6,980 bases of DNA from Flavobacterium sp. (GCA_003449615.1 DMHA01000409.1:1-6980); one strand, 5' to 3'; shown: positions 1 through 5,929, counted from the first letter of the stretch. Notes: generated by a model from the letters alone, not told the origin. Translations and numbers: made by a program.

Positions 1-52
1 AAACTGTTGCGAGTTTAAGGTAATAACCAAAAAATGATACAAACGCTTACAA

Positions 53-85
53 TTGAAAAACGCTAAAAATAATTTCGTACTTTTG
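53..85 (+). promoter_or_regulatory. Bacteroidota-type promoter of the DUF433/DUF5615 pair
   Basis: A TTG at 53-55 is followed after 22 bases by TACTTTTG at 78-85. This fits the Bacteroidota primary-sigma consensus (TTG, a spacer of about 17-23, then TAnnTTTG). Transcription would start near 91-93, about 14 bases before the ATG at 106. The rest of the first 105 bases shows no gene that can be supported. Confidence 0.65.
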
Positions 86-105
86 TTTTTTTTATAAGCT
101 TAAAT

Positions 106-336
106 ATGAATACTTTTCAAAATATAATCATTAGAAATCCAGAAATAATGGCAGGGAAGCCCATTATTAAAGGGACTCGTATTACCGTTGAAATAATTTT
201 AAAGAAATTATCCGAAGGAATTTCTATAGAAAACTTATTAGAAATATACCCACAATTGACCAATAATCAAGTATTTGCAAGTTTGGAATACGCTTCTAAC
301 ATTATTGCAAACGAAGACCTTTTAGAAGTTTCCTAA
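106..336 (+). CDS. DUF433 family protein, putative antitoxin of a DUF433/DUF5615 toxin-antitoxin pair
   Basis: This 76-residue protein matches the usual length of DUF433 proteins. It shows the family signature at residues 13-29 (PEIMAGKPIIKGTRITV), then a helical region with YPQLT at 49-53 and a helix containing SLEYA. DUF433 domains are small winged-helix-like or VapB-type proteins and are usually found directly upstream of a PIN-like partner. Here the TAA stop (334-336) shares its last base with the ATG of the next gene, which has the DUF5615 PIN-like fold, so the two are translationally coupled. By analogy with VapBC it probably binds and neutralises the partner and represses its own promoter. 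The family assignment rests on the signature. The antitoxin role is inferred from gene order, and no operator was identified. Confidence 0.85.
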   Translation: MNTFQNIIIRNPEIMAGKPIIKGTRITVEIILKKLSEGISIENLLEIYPQLTNNQVFASLEYASNIIANEDLLEVS

Positions 337-680
337 TGATTATTGCCGACGAGAACATTCCTGTTCCTATTATTGAGAAGCTGCGATTGGCAAATATTGA
401 AACCTTTTCTGTCTTTGATAACCTTCGAGGCATTTCTGATAAAGAAATAATTGAATTTGCCCAAAATCCACCTAAAATAATTTTAACAGAAGACAAAGAT
501 TTTGGTGATTTAGTTTTTGCCTATAATCAAAAAAAAGTTTCAGTAATTTTATTGCGTTATCATTATCTAGAACTTGAAAAAATAGAATCAATTCTAATCA
601 ATTTTTTGCAAAATCATATTGTTGAAGAACATTCTTTTATAGTAATTACTTCAAAAAACATTAGAATTAGAAAATTTTAA
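336..680 (+). CDS. DUF5615 family PIN-like protein, putative toxin nuclease
   Basis: This 114-residue protein has the layout of DUF5615 (Mut7-C/PIN-like) proteins. An N-terminal MIIADEN strand carries acidic D5 and E6. The segment RGISDKEI places D35 and E37, and TEDKDFGDL at 51-59 supplies D53, D55 and D58. In this family the conserved acidic residues are thought to bind a metal for RNA cleavage, as in VapC toxins. All expected acidic positions are present, so the protein looks intact. It starts on the last base of the upstream DUF433 stop codon, the usual coupling of a small antitoxin with its toxin. The RNA target cannot be predicted. dusB starts 36 bases after its stop with no terminator between them. 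Confidence 0.82.
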   Translation: MIIADENIPVPIIEKLRLANIETFSVFDNLRGISDKEIIEFAQNPPKIILTEDKDFGDLVFAYNQKKVSVILLRYHYLELEKIESILINFLQNHIVEEHSFIVITSKNIRIRKF

Positions 681-716
681 CCTAAAACATCTTTAAACTT
701 TTAATAAATTTTCTCC

Positions 717-1709
717 TTGATAAAAATTGGCAACATAGCACTTCCTGATTTTCCTTTACTTCTAGCTCCTATGGAAGACGTGAGCGATCCTCCATTTCGC
801 AGATTGTGCAAAATGCACGGCGCCGATTTGATGTTTTCGGAATTTATTTCTTCCGAAGGATTAATTCGCGACGCTATCAAAAGCCGAATGAAATTGGATA
901 TTTTCGATTACGAACGTCCAGTTGGAATCCAAATTTTTGGAGGAGATGAAGAAGCTATGGCGTTGTCGTCTAAAATAGTTTCTACCGTAAATCCTGATTT
1001 GATCGATATTAATTTTGGTTGTCCCGTAAAAAAAGTCGTTTGCAAAGGCGCAGGCGCAGGAGTTCTAAAAGATGTCGATTTGATGATTCGATTGACACAA
1101 GCCGTTATCGATAGCACCCATTTGCCAGTAACGGTAAAAACCCGTTTGGGCTGGGACGATAATTCCATCAATATTGATGAGGTTGCCGAGCGTTTGCAAG
1201 ACATTGGCGTAGCCGCTTTGAGTATTCACGCCCGAACTCGTGCCCAAATGTACAAAGGTCATTCCGATTGGTCGCATATTGCGAGAGTGAAAAACAATCC
1301 TAGAATTACTATGCCCATTTTTGGGAACGGCGATATCGATTCGCCTGAAAAAGCTTTAGAATATAAAAACAAATACGGTATTGACGGTATTATGATAGGT
1401 CGTGCCGCCATTGGTTATCCTTGGATTTTCAACGAAATTAAACATTACTTCAAAACAGGCGAACATCTTGCAAAACCAACCGTGACTGATAGAGTAGAAG
1501 CTGTTCGCAATCATCTTACTTGGGCAATGGAATGGAAAGGCGAAAGACTCGGAATTGTAGAAACTCGTCCGCATTATACCAATTATTTCAAAGGGATTCA
1601 TTCTTTTAAATCCTATAAACAAAAGTTGGTAACCTTAGACCATCCCGAAGAATTATTTGCTGTTTTGAATCAAATTGAGGAGGTTTATTTGGGGTATGAG
1701 GTGGTGTAA
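717..1709 (+). CDS. dusB: tRNA-dihydrouridine synthase (DusB type)
   Basis: This FMN-dependent enzyme reduces uridine to dihydrouridine in the D-loop of tRNAs, using NADPH. At 330 residues it has full family length. The TIM-barrel landmarks appear in order: LLLAPMEDVSDPPFR (14-28, FMN binding), DINFGCPVKKV (97-107) with the catalytic cysteine C102 in the GCP motif, VKTRLGW (140-146) with an FMN-contacting lysine, HARTRAQMYKG (171-181), GNGD (203-206) and MIGRAAIGYPWIF (226-238, phosphate binding). The C-terminal helical tRNA-binding region contains RPHYTNYFKG. The start is the TTG at 717. An in-frame TAA lies at 705, and the first ATG (771) would cut off the FMN-binding strand. It follows the DUF5615 gene by 36 bases and may share its transcript. 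Confidence 0.95.
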   Translation: MIKIGNIALPDFPLLLAPMEDVSDPPFRRLCKMHGADLMFSEFISSEGLIRDAIKSRMKLDIFDYERPVGIQIFGGDEEAMALSSKIVSTVNPDLIDINFGCPVKKVVCKGAGAGVLKDVDLMIRLTQAVIDSTHLPVTVKTRLGWDDNSINIDEVAERLQDIGVAALSIHARTRAQMYKGHSDWSHIARVKNNPRITMPIFGNGDIDSPEKALEYKNKYGIDGIMIGRAAIGYPWIFNEIKHYFKTGEHLAKPTVTDRVEAVRNHLTWAMEWKGERLGIVETRPHYTNYFKGIHSFKSYKQKLVTLDHPEELFAVLNQIEEVYLGYEVV

Positions 1710-1833
1710 ATTTTGAATTTTTAATACACCTTTTGCGATATTGGAAGTGCATATTTGTTCAATAATAACCACGCCTATTTGAAATCTACTTGAAAGTTGA
1801 ATTGTAACTATTTCTAATATAATTTCTAAAAAA

Positions 1834-2520
1834 ATGAATCTAAAAGTAATTGCCTTCGATGCCGATGACACCTTATTTGTAAACGAACCTTATTTTCAGG
1901 AAACGGAACAAAAATTCTGTGGTTTGATGAGCGATTATTTGTCACATCAAGGTATTTCTCAGGAACTTTTCAGGGTCGAAATAGACAATTTGAAAATTTA
2001 CGGATACGGCATCAAGGCTTATATTCTTTCGATGATTGAAGCGGCTATGAAAATTTCTAACAACACCATTCCTGTTGAAGTCGTTGAGAAAATTATCATT
2101 TACGGTAAAGAATTACTCGACAAACCCATTGAATTATTAGACGGTGTTGAGGAAACTTTAGACGCTTTGCACGGAAAATACAAACTAGTTGTGGCGACCA
2201 AAGGCGATTTATTAGACCAACGCCGGAAACTTCACGATTCAGGTTTGGGTCATTATTTTCACCATATTGAAGTGATGGCAGACAAACAGGAAAAAGATTA
2301 TTCCGATTTATTGAAACGTTTGGAGATTCAACCCAAAGAGTTTTTTATGATTGGTAACTCCCTAAAATCTGATGTTTTGCCGGTTTTGGCCATTGGCGGA
2401 CACGCCGTTCATATTCCGTTTCACACTACTTGGGCACACGAAAAAATTGATTATAAAGTAGAACACCATAACTTTTACACTTTCGAAAAAATGATTGATG
2501 TACTGAAAAAACTCCAATAA
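1834..2520 (+). CDS. HAD-superfamily hydrolase (putative phosphatase)
   Basis: This 228-residue cytoplasmic hydrolase has a Rossmann-type HAD core. Motif I is FDADDTLF, with nucleophile D9 and general acid D11. A helical cap region of about residues 18-100 is of the C1 type. Motif II is ATKGD (T122), a motif III lysine lies in DKQEKD (K151 or K154), and motif IV is GNSLKSDVLP (174-183). Motif IV has Asn where many relatives have the first Asp, but D180 is kept. The domain is of the COG1011 type, acting on a small phosphorylated metabolite that cannot be named from sequence. The ATG at 1834 follows an A-rich tract, as is usual in this phylum. The 124 bases before it show no clear promoter or terminator. 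Its TAA overlaps the ATG of the next gene by one base, so the two are made together. Confidence 0.88.
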   Translation: MNLKVIAFDADDTLFVNEPYFQETEQKFCGLMSDYLSHQGISQELFRVEIDNLKIYGYGIKAYILSMIEAAMKISNNTIPVEVVEKIIIYGKELLDKPIELLDGVEETLDALHGKYKLVVATKGDLLDQRRKLHDSGLGHYFHHIEVMADKQEKDYSDLLKRLEIQPKEFFMIGNSLKSDVLPVLAIGGHAVHIPFHTTWAHEKIDYKVEHHNFYTFEKMIDVLKKLQ

Positions 2521-3149
2521 TGAAAACACTTTTAGACCTTGAAAACTGGAACCGAAAAGAACATTTTCTGTATTTTAATCAATTGGAAGAACCCTTTTTT
2601 GGGATTTCTGCAACCATAGATTGCACTAAAGGATATCAAACCGCAAAACAATTGGGAACTTCCTTTTTTGTTTATTATTTGCACAAAACCATAGTTGCTG
2701 TAAACACCATCGAACCCTTTCGCTATCGAATAATTGACGATGCCATTTACATTTACGAAACCATTGATGTGTCGGCAACTATAATGCGTGACGACAATAC
2801 TTTCGGGTTTTCATTAATTGAATATTCTCCAAATTTTGATGTTTTTGCTGCTAATGCTTTCGCAGAAATCAAGAGAGTACAAAACACTTCGGGAATTATC
2901 ACTAGAGAATTTCCAAGCAATAATACGATTCACTTTTCAGCAGTTCCGTGGATTAATTTCACTTCGCTTTCACACGCTAGAAGCTATACTTTTCCGGATA
3001 GTTGCCCGAAAATTTCTTTTGGAAAAATGATGATAGACGATAATGGAAAAAGAACGATGTCAATCTCAGTTCACGCGCATCACGGATTGATGGATGGTTT
3101 TCATGTTGGGCAATTTATAAATTACTTGCAGGAATTGATGAATTCCTAG
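2520..3149 (+). CDS. Chloramphenicol acetyltransferase-like protein (CatA family)
   Basis: This 209-residue protein is close to the usual 210-220 residues of type A chloramphenicol acetyltransferases, which transfer acetyl from acetyl-CoA to chloramphenicol as trimers. The C-terminal active-site signature HHGLMDGFHVGQF is at 187-199. H188 and D192 have the same spacing as catalytic His195 and Asp199 of the type III enzyme. The AVPWINFTS segment at 141-149 corresponds to the strand before the active-site serine. The N-terminal NRKEHFLYF matches the family start. It is coupled to the HAD gene by a one-base TAATG overlap. There is no integron, transposon or resistance cluster nearby, and composition resembles its neighbours. 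It is therefore more likely a resident chromosomal homolog than a recently acquired resistance gene, and its natural substrate may not be chloramphenicol. Confidence 0.88.
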   Translation: MKTLLDLENWNRKEHFLYFNQLEEPFFGISATIDCTKGYQTAKQLGTSFFVYYLHKTIVAVNTIEPFRYRIIDDAIYIYETIDVSATIMRDDNTFGFSLIEYSPNFDVFAANAFAEIKRVQNTSGIITREFPSNNTIHFSAVPWINFTSLSHARSYTFPDSCPKISFGKMMIDDNGKRTMSISVHAHHGLMDGFHVGQFINYLQELMNS

Positions 3150-3160
3150 CTTAATTTCAA

Positions 3161-3199
3161 AGGGTAAAAAACATCCTAGAATCATCATTTTATTACCCT
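3161..3199 (+). promoter_or_regulatory. Inverted repeat between the CAT-like gene and ferritin
   Basis: AGGGTAA at 3161-3167 pairs with TTACCCT at 3193-3199 across a 25-base loop, with possible A-T pairs continuing inward after one mismatch. No T-run follows, so it is a poor intrinsic terminator in either direction. It could be a weak hairpin at the end of the HAD/CAT transcript or a binding site upstream of ferritin. The role is unknown. Confidence 0.35.
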
Positions 3200-3251
3200 A
3201 AACAAAGTAAAAGATTTTCTTAAAGGTTCTAATCCTTTGATAAATTTTCAT

Positions 3252-3259
3252 TAAATTTG
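3252..3259 (+). promoter_or_regulatory. -7 element of the ferritin promoter
   Basis: TAAATTTG matches TAnnTTTG and lies 17 bases before the ferritin ATG, giving a very short leader. The only nearby upstream TTTG (3236-3239) is 12 bases away, shorter than the usual spacing. The -33 element is therefore weak or absent, which is compatible with an activated or condition-dependent promoter. Confidence 0.5.
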
Positions 3260-3276
3260 CTAAAAACTAAATCATT

Positions 3277-3792
3277 ATGTTGTCAAAAAATATCGAAGTC
3301 GCATTAAACAAACAAATTAGAATTGAGGCCGAATCTTCTCAAATTTATTTATCAATGGCTTGTTGGGCCGAAGTCAACGGACTTGAAGGAATTGCCCAAT
3401 TTATGTATGCACAATCTGACGAGGAACGCCTGCACATGCTCAAATTGATAAAATATGTAAACGAGCGTGGTGGTCACTCTCAAATTACCGATTTAAGTGC
3501 CCCAAATACTTCTTACGACACATTTAAAGGAATGTTTGAAGCACTTTACAAACACGAACTTTTTGTTTCAAATTCCATCAACGAACTGGTACATATTACC
3601 TTTGAAGAAAAAGATTATGCCACACACAACTTCTTGCAGTGGTATGTAGCCGAACAAATTGAGGAAGAAGCCACTGCCAAAACCATTTTGGACAAAATCA
3701 ACTTAATTGGCGATGATAAAGGCGGACTCTATTTATTCGACCGAGACATTCAATTAATTGCTGTTGCTGCTAGTGCGGCGGCTCCAAAATAA
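3277..3792 (+). CDS. ftnA: Ferritin (iron storage protein, FtnA type)
   Basis: This 171-residue non-haem bacterial ferritin would assemble into a 24-subunit cage that oxidises Fe(II) and stores it as a ferric mineral. The ferroxidase-centre residues fall at the same numbers as in E. coli FtnA: E17, Y24, E50 and H53 (in SDEERLH), E94 (in KHE), and Q127 and E130 (in EQIEEE). E49, E126 and E129 are available for the third iron site. The four-helix bundle and short C-terminal helix are complete, and the tail is Ala-rich (AVAASAAAPK). It lacks the haem-ligand methionine context of bacterioferritin. The gene stands alone, with a -7 element 17 bases upstream and a strong terminator after it. No Fur-type box could be identified with confidence. 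Confidence 0.95.
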   Translation: MLSKNIEVALNKQIRIEAESSQIYLSMACWAEVNGLEGIAQFMYAQSDEERLHMLKLIKYVNERGGHSQITDLSAPNTSYDTFKGMFEALYKHELFVSNSINELVHITFEEKDYATHNFLQWYVAEQIEEEATAKTILDKINLIGDDKGGLYLFDRDIQLIAVAASAAAPK

Positions 3793-3814
3793 TTTTTAAC
3801 TTATAAATATTTTT

Positions 3815-3857
3815 AAAGTCTTAGAGAATTATTGTTTTTCTTTAAGACTTTTTTTTA
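3815..3857 (+). terminator. Intrinsic terminator after ferritin
   Basis: AAAGTCTTA (3815-3823) pairs perfectly with TAAGACTTT (3843-3851). The stem can continue inward through one G-T wobble (GAG with CTT). The right arm runs into an unbroken T-tract ending at 3856. It closes the ferritin transcript and separates it from the small protein gene downstream. Confidence 0.85.
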
Positions 3858-3868
3858 ATAAAATGAGA

Positions 3869-3905
3869 TTGCTTATTTAGAATAGATAAAAATAATTTAT
3901 CTTTG
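3869..3905 (+). promoter_or_regulatory. Promoter of the Lys/Cys-rich small protein gene
   Basis: TATCTTTG at 3898-3905 is a perfect TAnnTTTG element. The nearest TTG (3869-3871) is 26 bases upstream, slightly longer than the usual 17-23, so the -33 assignment is uncertain. Transcription would start around 3911-3913, about 17 bases before the GTG at 3929. Confidence 0.5.
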
Positions 3906-3928
3906 TATGAATTAAAATTCTCTATAAA

Positions 3929-4081
3929 GTGAGCAAGAAAGAAAAGGAAAAAGATAAAAAGAAGAAAAATAAAAAAGACAATCCTGACAAAATCAATAAA
4001 GCAGAGAAATGCAAGTCAAAATGTTGTGATAAATTCAAAAAAGGAGAAAAAAAACATTGTAAAAACTGTCCCGATGTTTGA
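3929..4081 (+). CDS. Lys/Cys-rich small protein of unknown function (50 residues)
   Basis: A GTG-initiated frame encodes 50 residues in two parts. Residues 2-27 are almost wholly charged (Lys with Glu and Asp). Residues 28-48 carry five cysteines in the pattern C-x3-C-C-x10-C-x2-C (C28, C32, C33, C44, C47), with H43 beside C44. Lysine makes up 21 of the 50 residues. The cysteine pattern resembles a small zinc- or metal-binding knuckle with a basic tail that could contact nucleic acid, but no named family is recognised. Support for a real gene comes from the promoter element ending 23 bases before the start and a perfect-stem terminator 34 bases after the stop. An in-frame TGA at 3908 limits the start to GTG 3929 or a rarer ATT codon. 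An A-rich sequence can produce Lys-rich frames by chance, but it would not produce the ordered cysteines. Confidence 0.62.
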   Translation: MSKKEKEKDKKKKNKKDNPDKINKAEKCKSKCCDKFKKGEKKHCKNCPDV

Positions 4082-4115
4082 TTTAAAAAAAGTATCCTAA
4101 ATCAAAATAGAAATA

Positions 4116-4141
4116 CCTTCTCTTTGAGAAGGATTTTTTTT
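4116..4141 (+). terminator. Intrinsic terminator after the small protein gene
   Basis: CCTTCTC (4116-4122) pairs perfectly with GAGAAGG (4126-4132) around a three-base TTT loop. One A and then eight T residues follow (4134-4141). It ends the small protein transcript before the rsgA promoter. Confidence 0.85.
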
Positions 4142-4176
4142 GTAATTGTATTTAAGTATTAAAACTACAATTTAGG

Positions 4177-4184
4177 TATCTTTG
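4177..4184 (+). promoter_or_regulatory. -7 element of the rsgA promoter
   Basis: TATCTTTG matches TAnnTTTG exactly and lies 52 bases before the rsgA ATG, leaving a leader of about 45 bases. The nearest upstream TTG (4146-4148) is 28 bases away, beyond the usual spacing, so the -33 element is uncertain. The terminator ending at 4141 makes a separate rsgA promoter necessary. Confidence 0.5.
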
Positions 4185-4236
4185 CAAAAAACACAATTAA
4201 TCCCGATGCTTTTGGAATGAAATCTAAAACCCTTAT

Positions 4237-5214
4237 ATGATAGGCACCGTATATAAATCTACTGGAAGTTGGTACACCATAAAATCTGAAAAAGGCAATT
4301 TTATCGAATGTCGTATTAAAGGGAAATTTAGAATCAAAGGCATCAAAAGTACCAATCCAATAGCTGTGGGCGATATTGTCGATTATGAACTCGAAGAAAC
4401 TTCGGATACGGTTACAGGCACCATTCATAAAATCCACGACCGAAAAAATTATATTGTTCGGAAATCGGTAAATTTGTCGCATCAAATGCACATTATTGCT
4501 TCGAATATCGACCGTGTTTTTCTTTTGGTCACTATCAATAATCCGCCAACAACCTTTAATTTTATTGACCGATTCTTGGTCACCGCCGAAGCTTATGGCA
4601 TCGAAACCATTTTGGTTTTCAATAAAATAGACACTTTTGACGAAGCAACATTGAACGAACAATTGTATATGCAGCACGTGTATGAAGAAATTGGATACCA
4701 ATGTTTGCGAGTTTCCGCTACTGCAAATACAGGAGTTGAGGAATTAAAACAATTGATGATGGGCAAAGTGACCATGTTTTCGGGTCATTCGGGCGTGGGA
4801 AAATCTACTTTGGTCAATGCTTTGGAACCCACTTTAAATCTAAAAACTAAAACCATTTCCGAAGCCAGCAAGCAAGGGCAACACACCACAACTTTTGCCG
4901 AAATGTATGATTTGTCTTTCGGAGCTAGAATAATTGACACCCCAGGAATCAAAGGTTTTGGTATTGTCGATATGCAAAAGGAAGAAATAAGCGGTTATTT
5001 TCCAGAGTTTTTCAAATTGAAAGACCAATGCAAATTCAATAATTGTTTGCACAAAGACGAGCCGCATTGTGCCATCAAAAAGGCTTTAGAAAAAGACCAA
5101 ATTGCTTGGTCACGCTACAATAGTTACCTCAAAATCCTCGAAGGTGACGACGAAAATTACCGAACGGACTCCTTCGATGAAGATCGAAAAGCAAGTGATG
5201 AAACGAGGAAATAG
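4237..5214 (+). CDS. rsgA: Small ribosomal subunit biogenesis GTPase RsgA
   Basis: RsgA is a circularly permuted GTPase that checks the decoding centre of the 30S subunit late in assembly, and its GTPase is stimulated by the subunit. All domains are present in this 325-residue protein. An N-terminal OB-fold spans about residues 1-70. The permuted G-motifs follow in order: NKID (129-132, G4), VSATANTG (159-166, G5), GHSGVGKST (183-191, P-loop/G1), the QHTTT switch I threonines (215-219, G2) and DTPG (234-237, G3). The C-terminal zinc site has C265, C270, H272 and C278. The ATG at 4237 places the OB-fold start (GTVYKSTGSWY) where the family has it. dtd starts 72 bases after the stop with no terminator, so the two are probably one operon. 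Confidence 0.96.
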   Translation: MIGTVYKSTGSWYTIKSEKGNFIECRIKGKFRIKGIKSTNPIAVGDIVDYELEETSDTVTGTIHKIHDRKNYIVRKSVNLSHQMHIIASNIDRVFLLVTINNPPTTFNFIDRFLVTAEAYGIETILVFNKIDTFDEATLNEQLYMQHVYEEIGYQCLRVSATANTGVEELKQLMMGKVTMFSGHSGVGKSTLVNALEPTLNLKTKTISEASKQGQHTTTFAEMYDLSFGARIIDTPGIKGFGIVDMQKEEISGYFPEFFKLKDQCKFNNCLHKDEPHCAIKKALEKDQIAWSRYNSYLKILEGDDENYRTDSFDEDRKASDETRK

Positions 5215-5220
5215 GAATTT

Positions 5221-5278
5221 CAATGGCGATTTCAATTTCAATGACAATTTCAATTTCAATGGCAATTTCAATTTCAAT
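5221..5278 (+). repeat. 18-base tandem repeat, 3.2 copies, between rsgA and dtd
   Basis: Three consecutive 18-base units lie at 5221-5238, 5239-5256 and 5257-5274, followed by a partial CAAT at 5275-5278. The unit is CAATGRCRATTTCAATTT, and copies differ only at one or two purine positions. The array fills most of the rsgA-dtd gap and ends 8 bases before the dtd ATG, so it forms the leader directly upstream of dtd. It has no self-complementarity that would form a hairpin. It looks like a small variable-number repeat; any effect on dtd translation is speculative. Confidence 0.9.
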
Positions 5279-5286
5279 AAATTAAA

Positions 5287-5772
5287 ATGAAAACTGTAAT
5301 CCAAAGAGTTTCATCAGCATCGGTAACCATCGATTCTAAAATTGTTGCCAATATTCAAAAAGGATTGTTGGTTTTAGTTGGAATTGAAAACGCCGATAAT
5401 CGTGATGATATAAATTGGCTTTGCCAAAAAATTGCCAATCTCCGTATTTTTGCTATCCCCACCCCTGCCCTGCCCGAAGGAGAGGGAGCAAAAAATGAGG
5501 TGATGAATCTTTCCGTAAAAGATATTGACGGTGAAATTATTGTGGTTTCACAATTTACCCTTCAGGCCTCGACCAAAAAAGGCAATCGTCCTTCCTATAT
5601 CAAAGCGGCAAAACCCGAAATTGCTATTCCGCTTTATGAGCAATTTGTGCAACAATTAGAACTGGAATTAGGCAAGAAAGTACAAACTGGCATTTTTGGA
5701 GCCGATATGAAAGTGGCATTACTAAATGATGGACCAGTAACGATAATCATTGATTCTAAAAATAAAGAATAA
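5287..5772 (+). CDS. dtd: D-aminoacyl-tRNA deacylase (DTD) with an internal insertion
   Basis: DTD hydrolyses D-aminoacyl-tRNA (and glycine mischarged on tRNA-Ala), removing wrongly charged tRNA before it reaches the ribosome. The fold is a small dimeric barrel. Family landmarks are the start MKTVIQRVSSASV, the catalytic-site SQFTL (88-92) and the Gly-cisPro motif NDGPVT (147-152, G149-P150), which gives chiral selectivity. The protein has 161 residues, against about 145-150 for the family. The excess lies between RIF (53-55) and MNLSV (73-77), where E. coli Dtd has six residues and this protein has seventeen. That stretch, rich in Pro, Gly and Glu, is encoded by GC-rich DNA unlike the rest. 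The reading frame stays open and the motifs are intact, so the enzyme is probably functional. It probably shares a transcript with rsgA. Confidence 0.93.
   Translation: MKTVIQRVSSASVTIDSKIVANIQKGLLVLVGIENADNRDDINWLCQKIANLRIFAIPTPALPEGEGAKNEVMNLSVKDIDGEIIVVSQFTLQASTKKGNRPSYIKAAKPEIAIPLYEQFVQQLELELGKKVQTGIFGADMKVALLNDGPVTIIIDSKNKE
5455..5490 (+). repeat. GC-rich, partly palindromic insertion inside dtd
   Basis: These 36 bases contain 25 G or C in an otherwise AT-rich gene. They are a C-rich half followed by a G-rich half, with GCCC and TGCCC blocks facing GGAGAGGG around GAA, forming an imperfect hairpin. They encode IPTPALPEGEGA. The extra length relative to typical DTD is 11 codons. This is the signature of a small dispersed palindromic element landing in frame in a coding gene. 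The exact ends cannot be fixed without a relative lacking it. Confidence 0.6.
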
Positions 5773-5929
5773 AATGGTTAGTTTCCTTTTACGAAAATTA
5801 TGTGTTTCCGCCTTGTTTACGGGGTTTACAAGATGTTGAAAATGTAATTTAAACATGCCTAGACATCAACTATTAATAACAAGATGTATTGTAAATGAAT
5901 TTTGTGTATATAATGTTGTTCATATCCAA
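5773..5929 (+). other. Intergenic region between dtd and fic with no recognised gene
   Basis: No credible coding region is seen on either strand. It contains a modest inverted repeat, CTTGT (5812-5816) with ACAAG (5828-5832), whose inner AC and GT can also pair. It has no T-run, so it is not a clear terminator. The nonamer ACAAGATGT occurs twice, at 5828-5836 and 5879-5887. Confidence 0.5.

Noticed and set aside
1..52. Possible 3' end of an upstream gene
   Set aside because: Short frames ending at 18 or 37 exist, but nothing in a few codons allows recognition of a protein.
908..1277. Overlapping - strand open frames inside dusB
   Set aside because: They are antisense shadows of a fully conserved coding region.
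1710..1833. Promoter for the HAD gene
   Set aside because: CATATTTG and TATTTG strings are present but none matches TAnnTTTG with a properly spaced TTG, so no call was made.
2520..3149. Acquired antibiotic-resistance cassette
   Set aside because: No integron site, insertion sequence or compositional shift surrounds the CAT-like gene, and it is coupled to a housekeeping-like HAD gene.
3907..3915. Minimal ATG-AAT-TAA frame right after the small-gene promoter
   Set aside because: A two-codon frame in AT-rich DNA is likely chance, and it lies at or before the expected transcription start.
4165..4701. A 178-codon open frame on the - strand
   Set aside because: It is antisense to rsgA, whose motifs are complete, and its product resembles no known family.
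5221..5278. Possible CRISPR array
   Set aside because: The 18-base units are directly adjacent with no unique spacers, and there are no cas genes.
5102..5290. A + strand frame of 62 codons rich in Asn-Phe repeats, and its - strand counterpart (5110-5304)
   Set aside because: It begins inside rsgA in another frame and its repetitive part is only the translation of the 18-base tandem repeat, which is open in several frames because the unit is a multiple of three.
5774..5839. A 21-codon ATG frame with a hydrophobic product just after dtd
   Set aside because: It has no promoter, no recognisable family and a length expected by chance.
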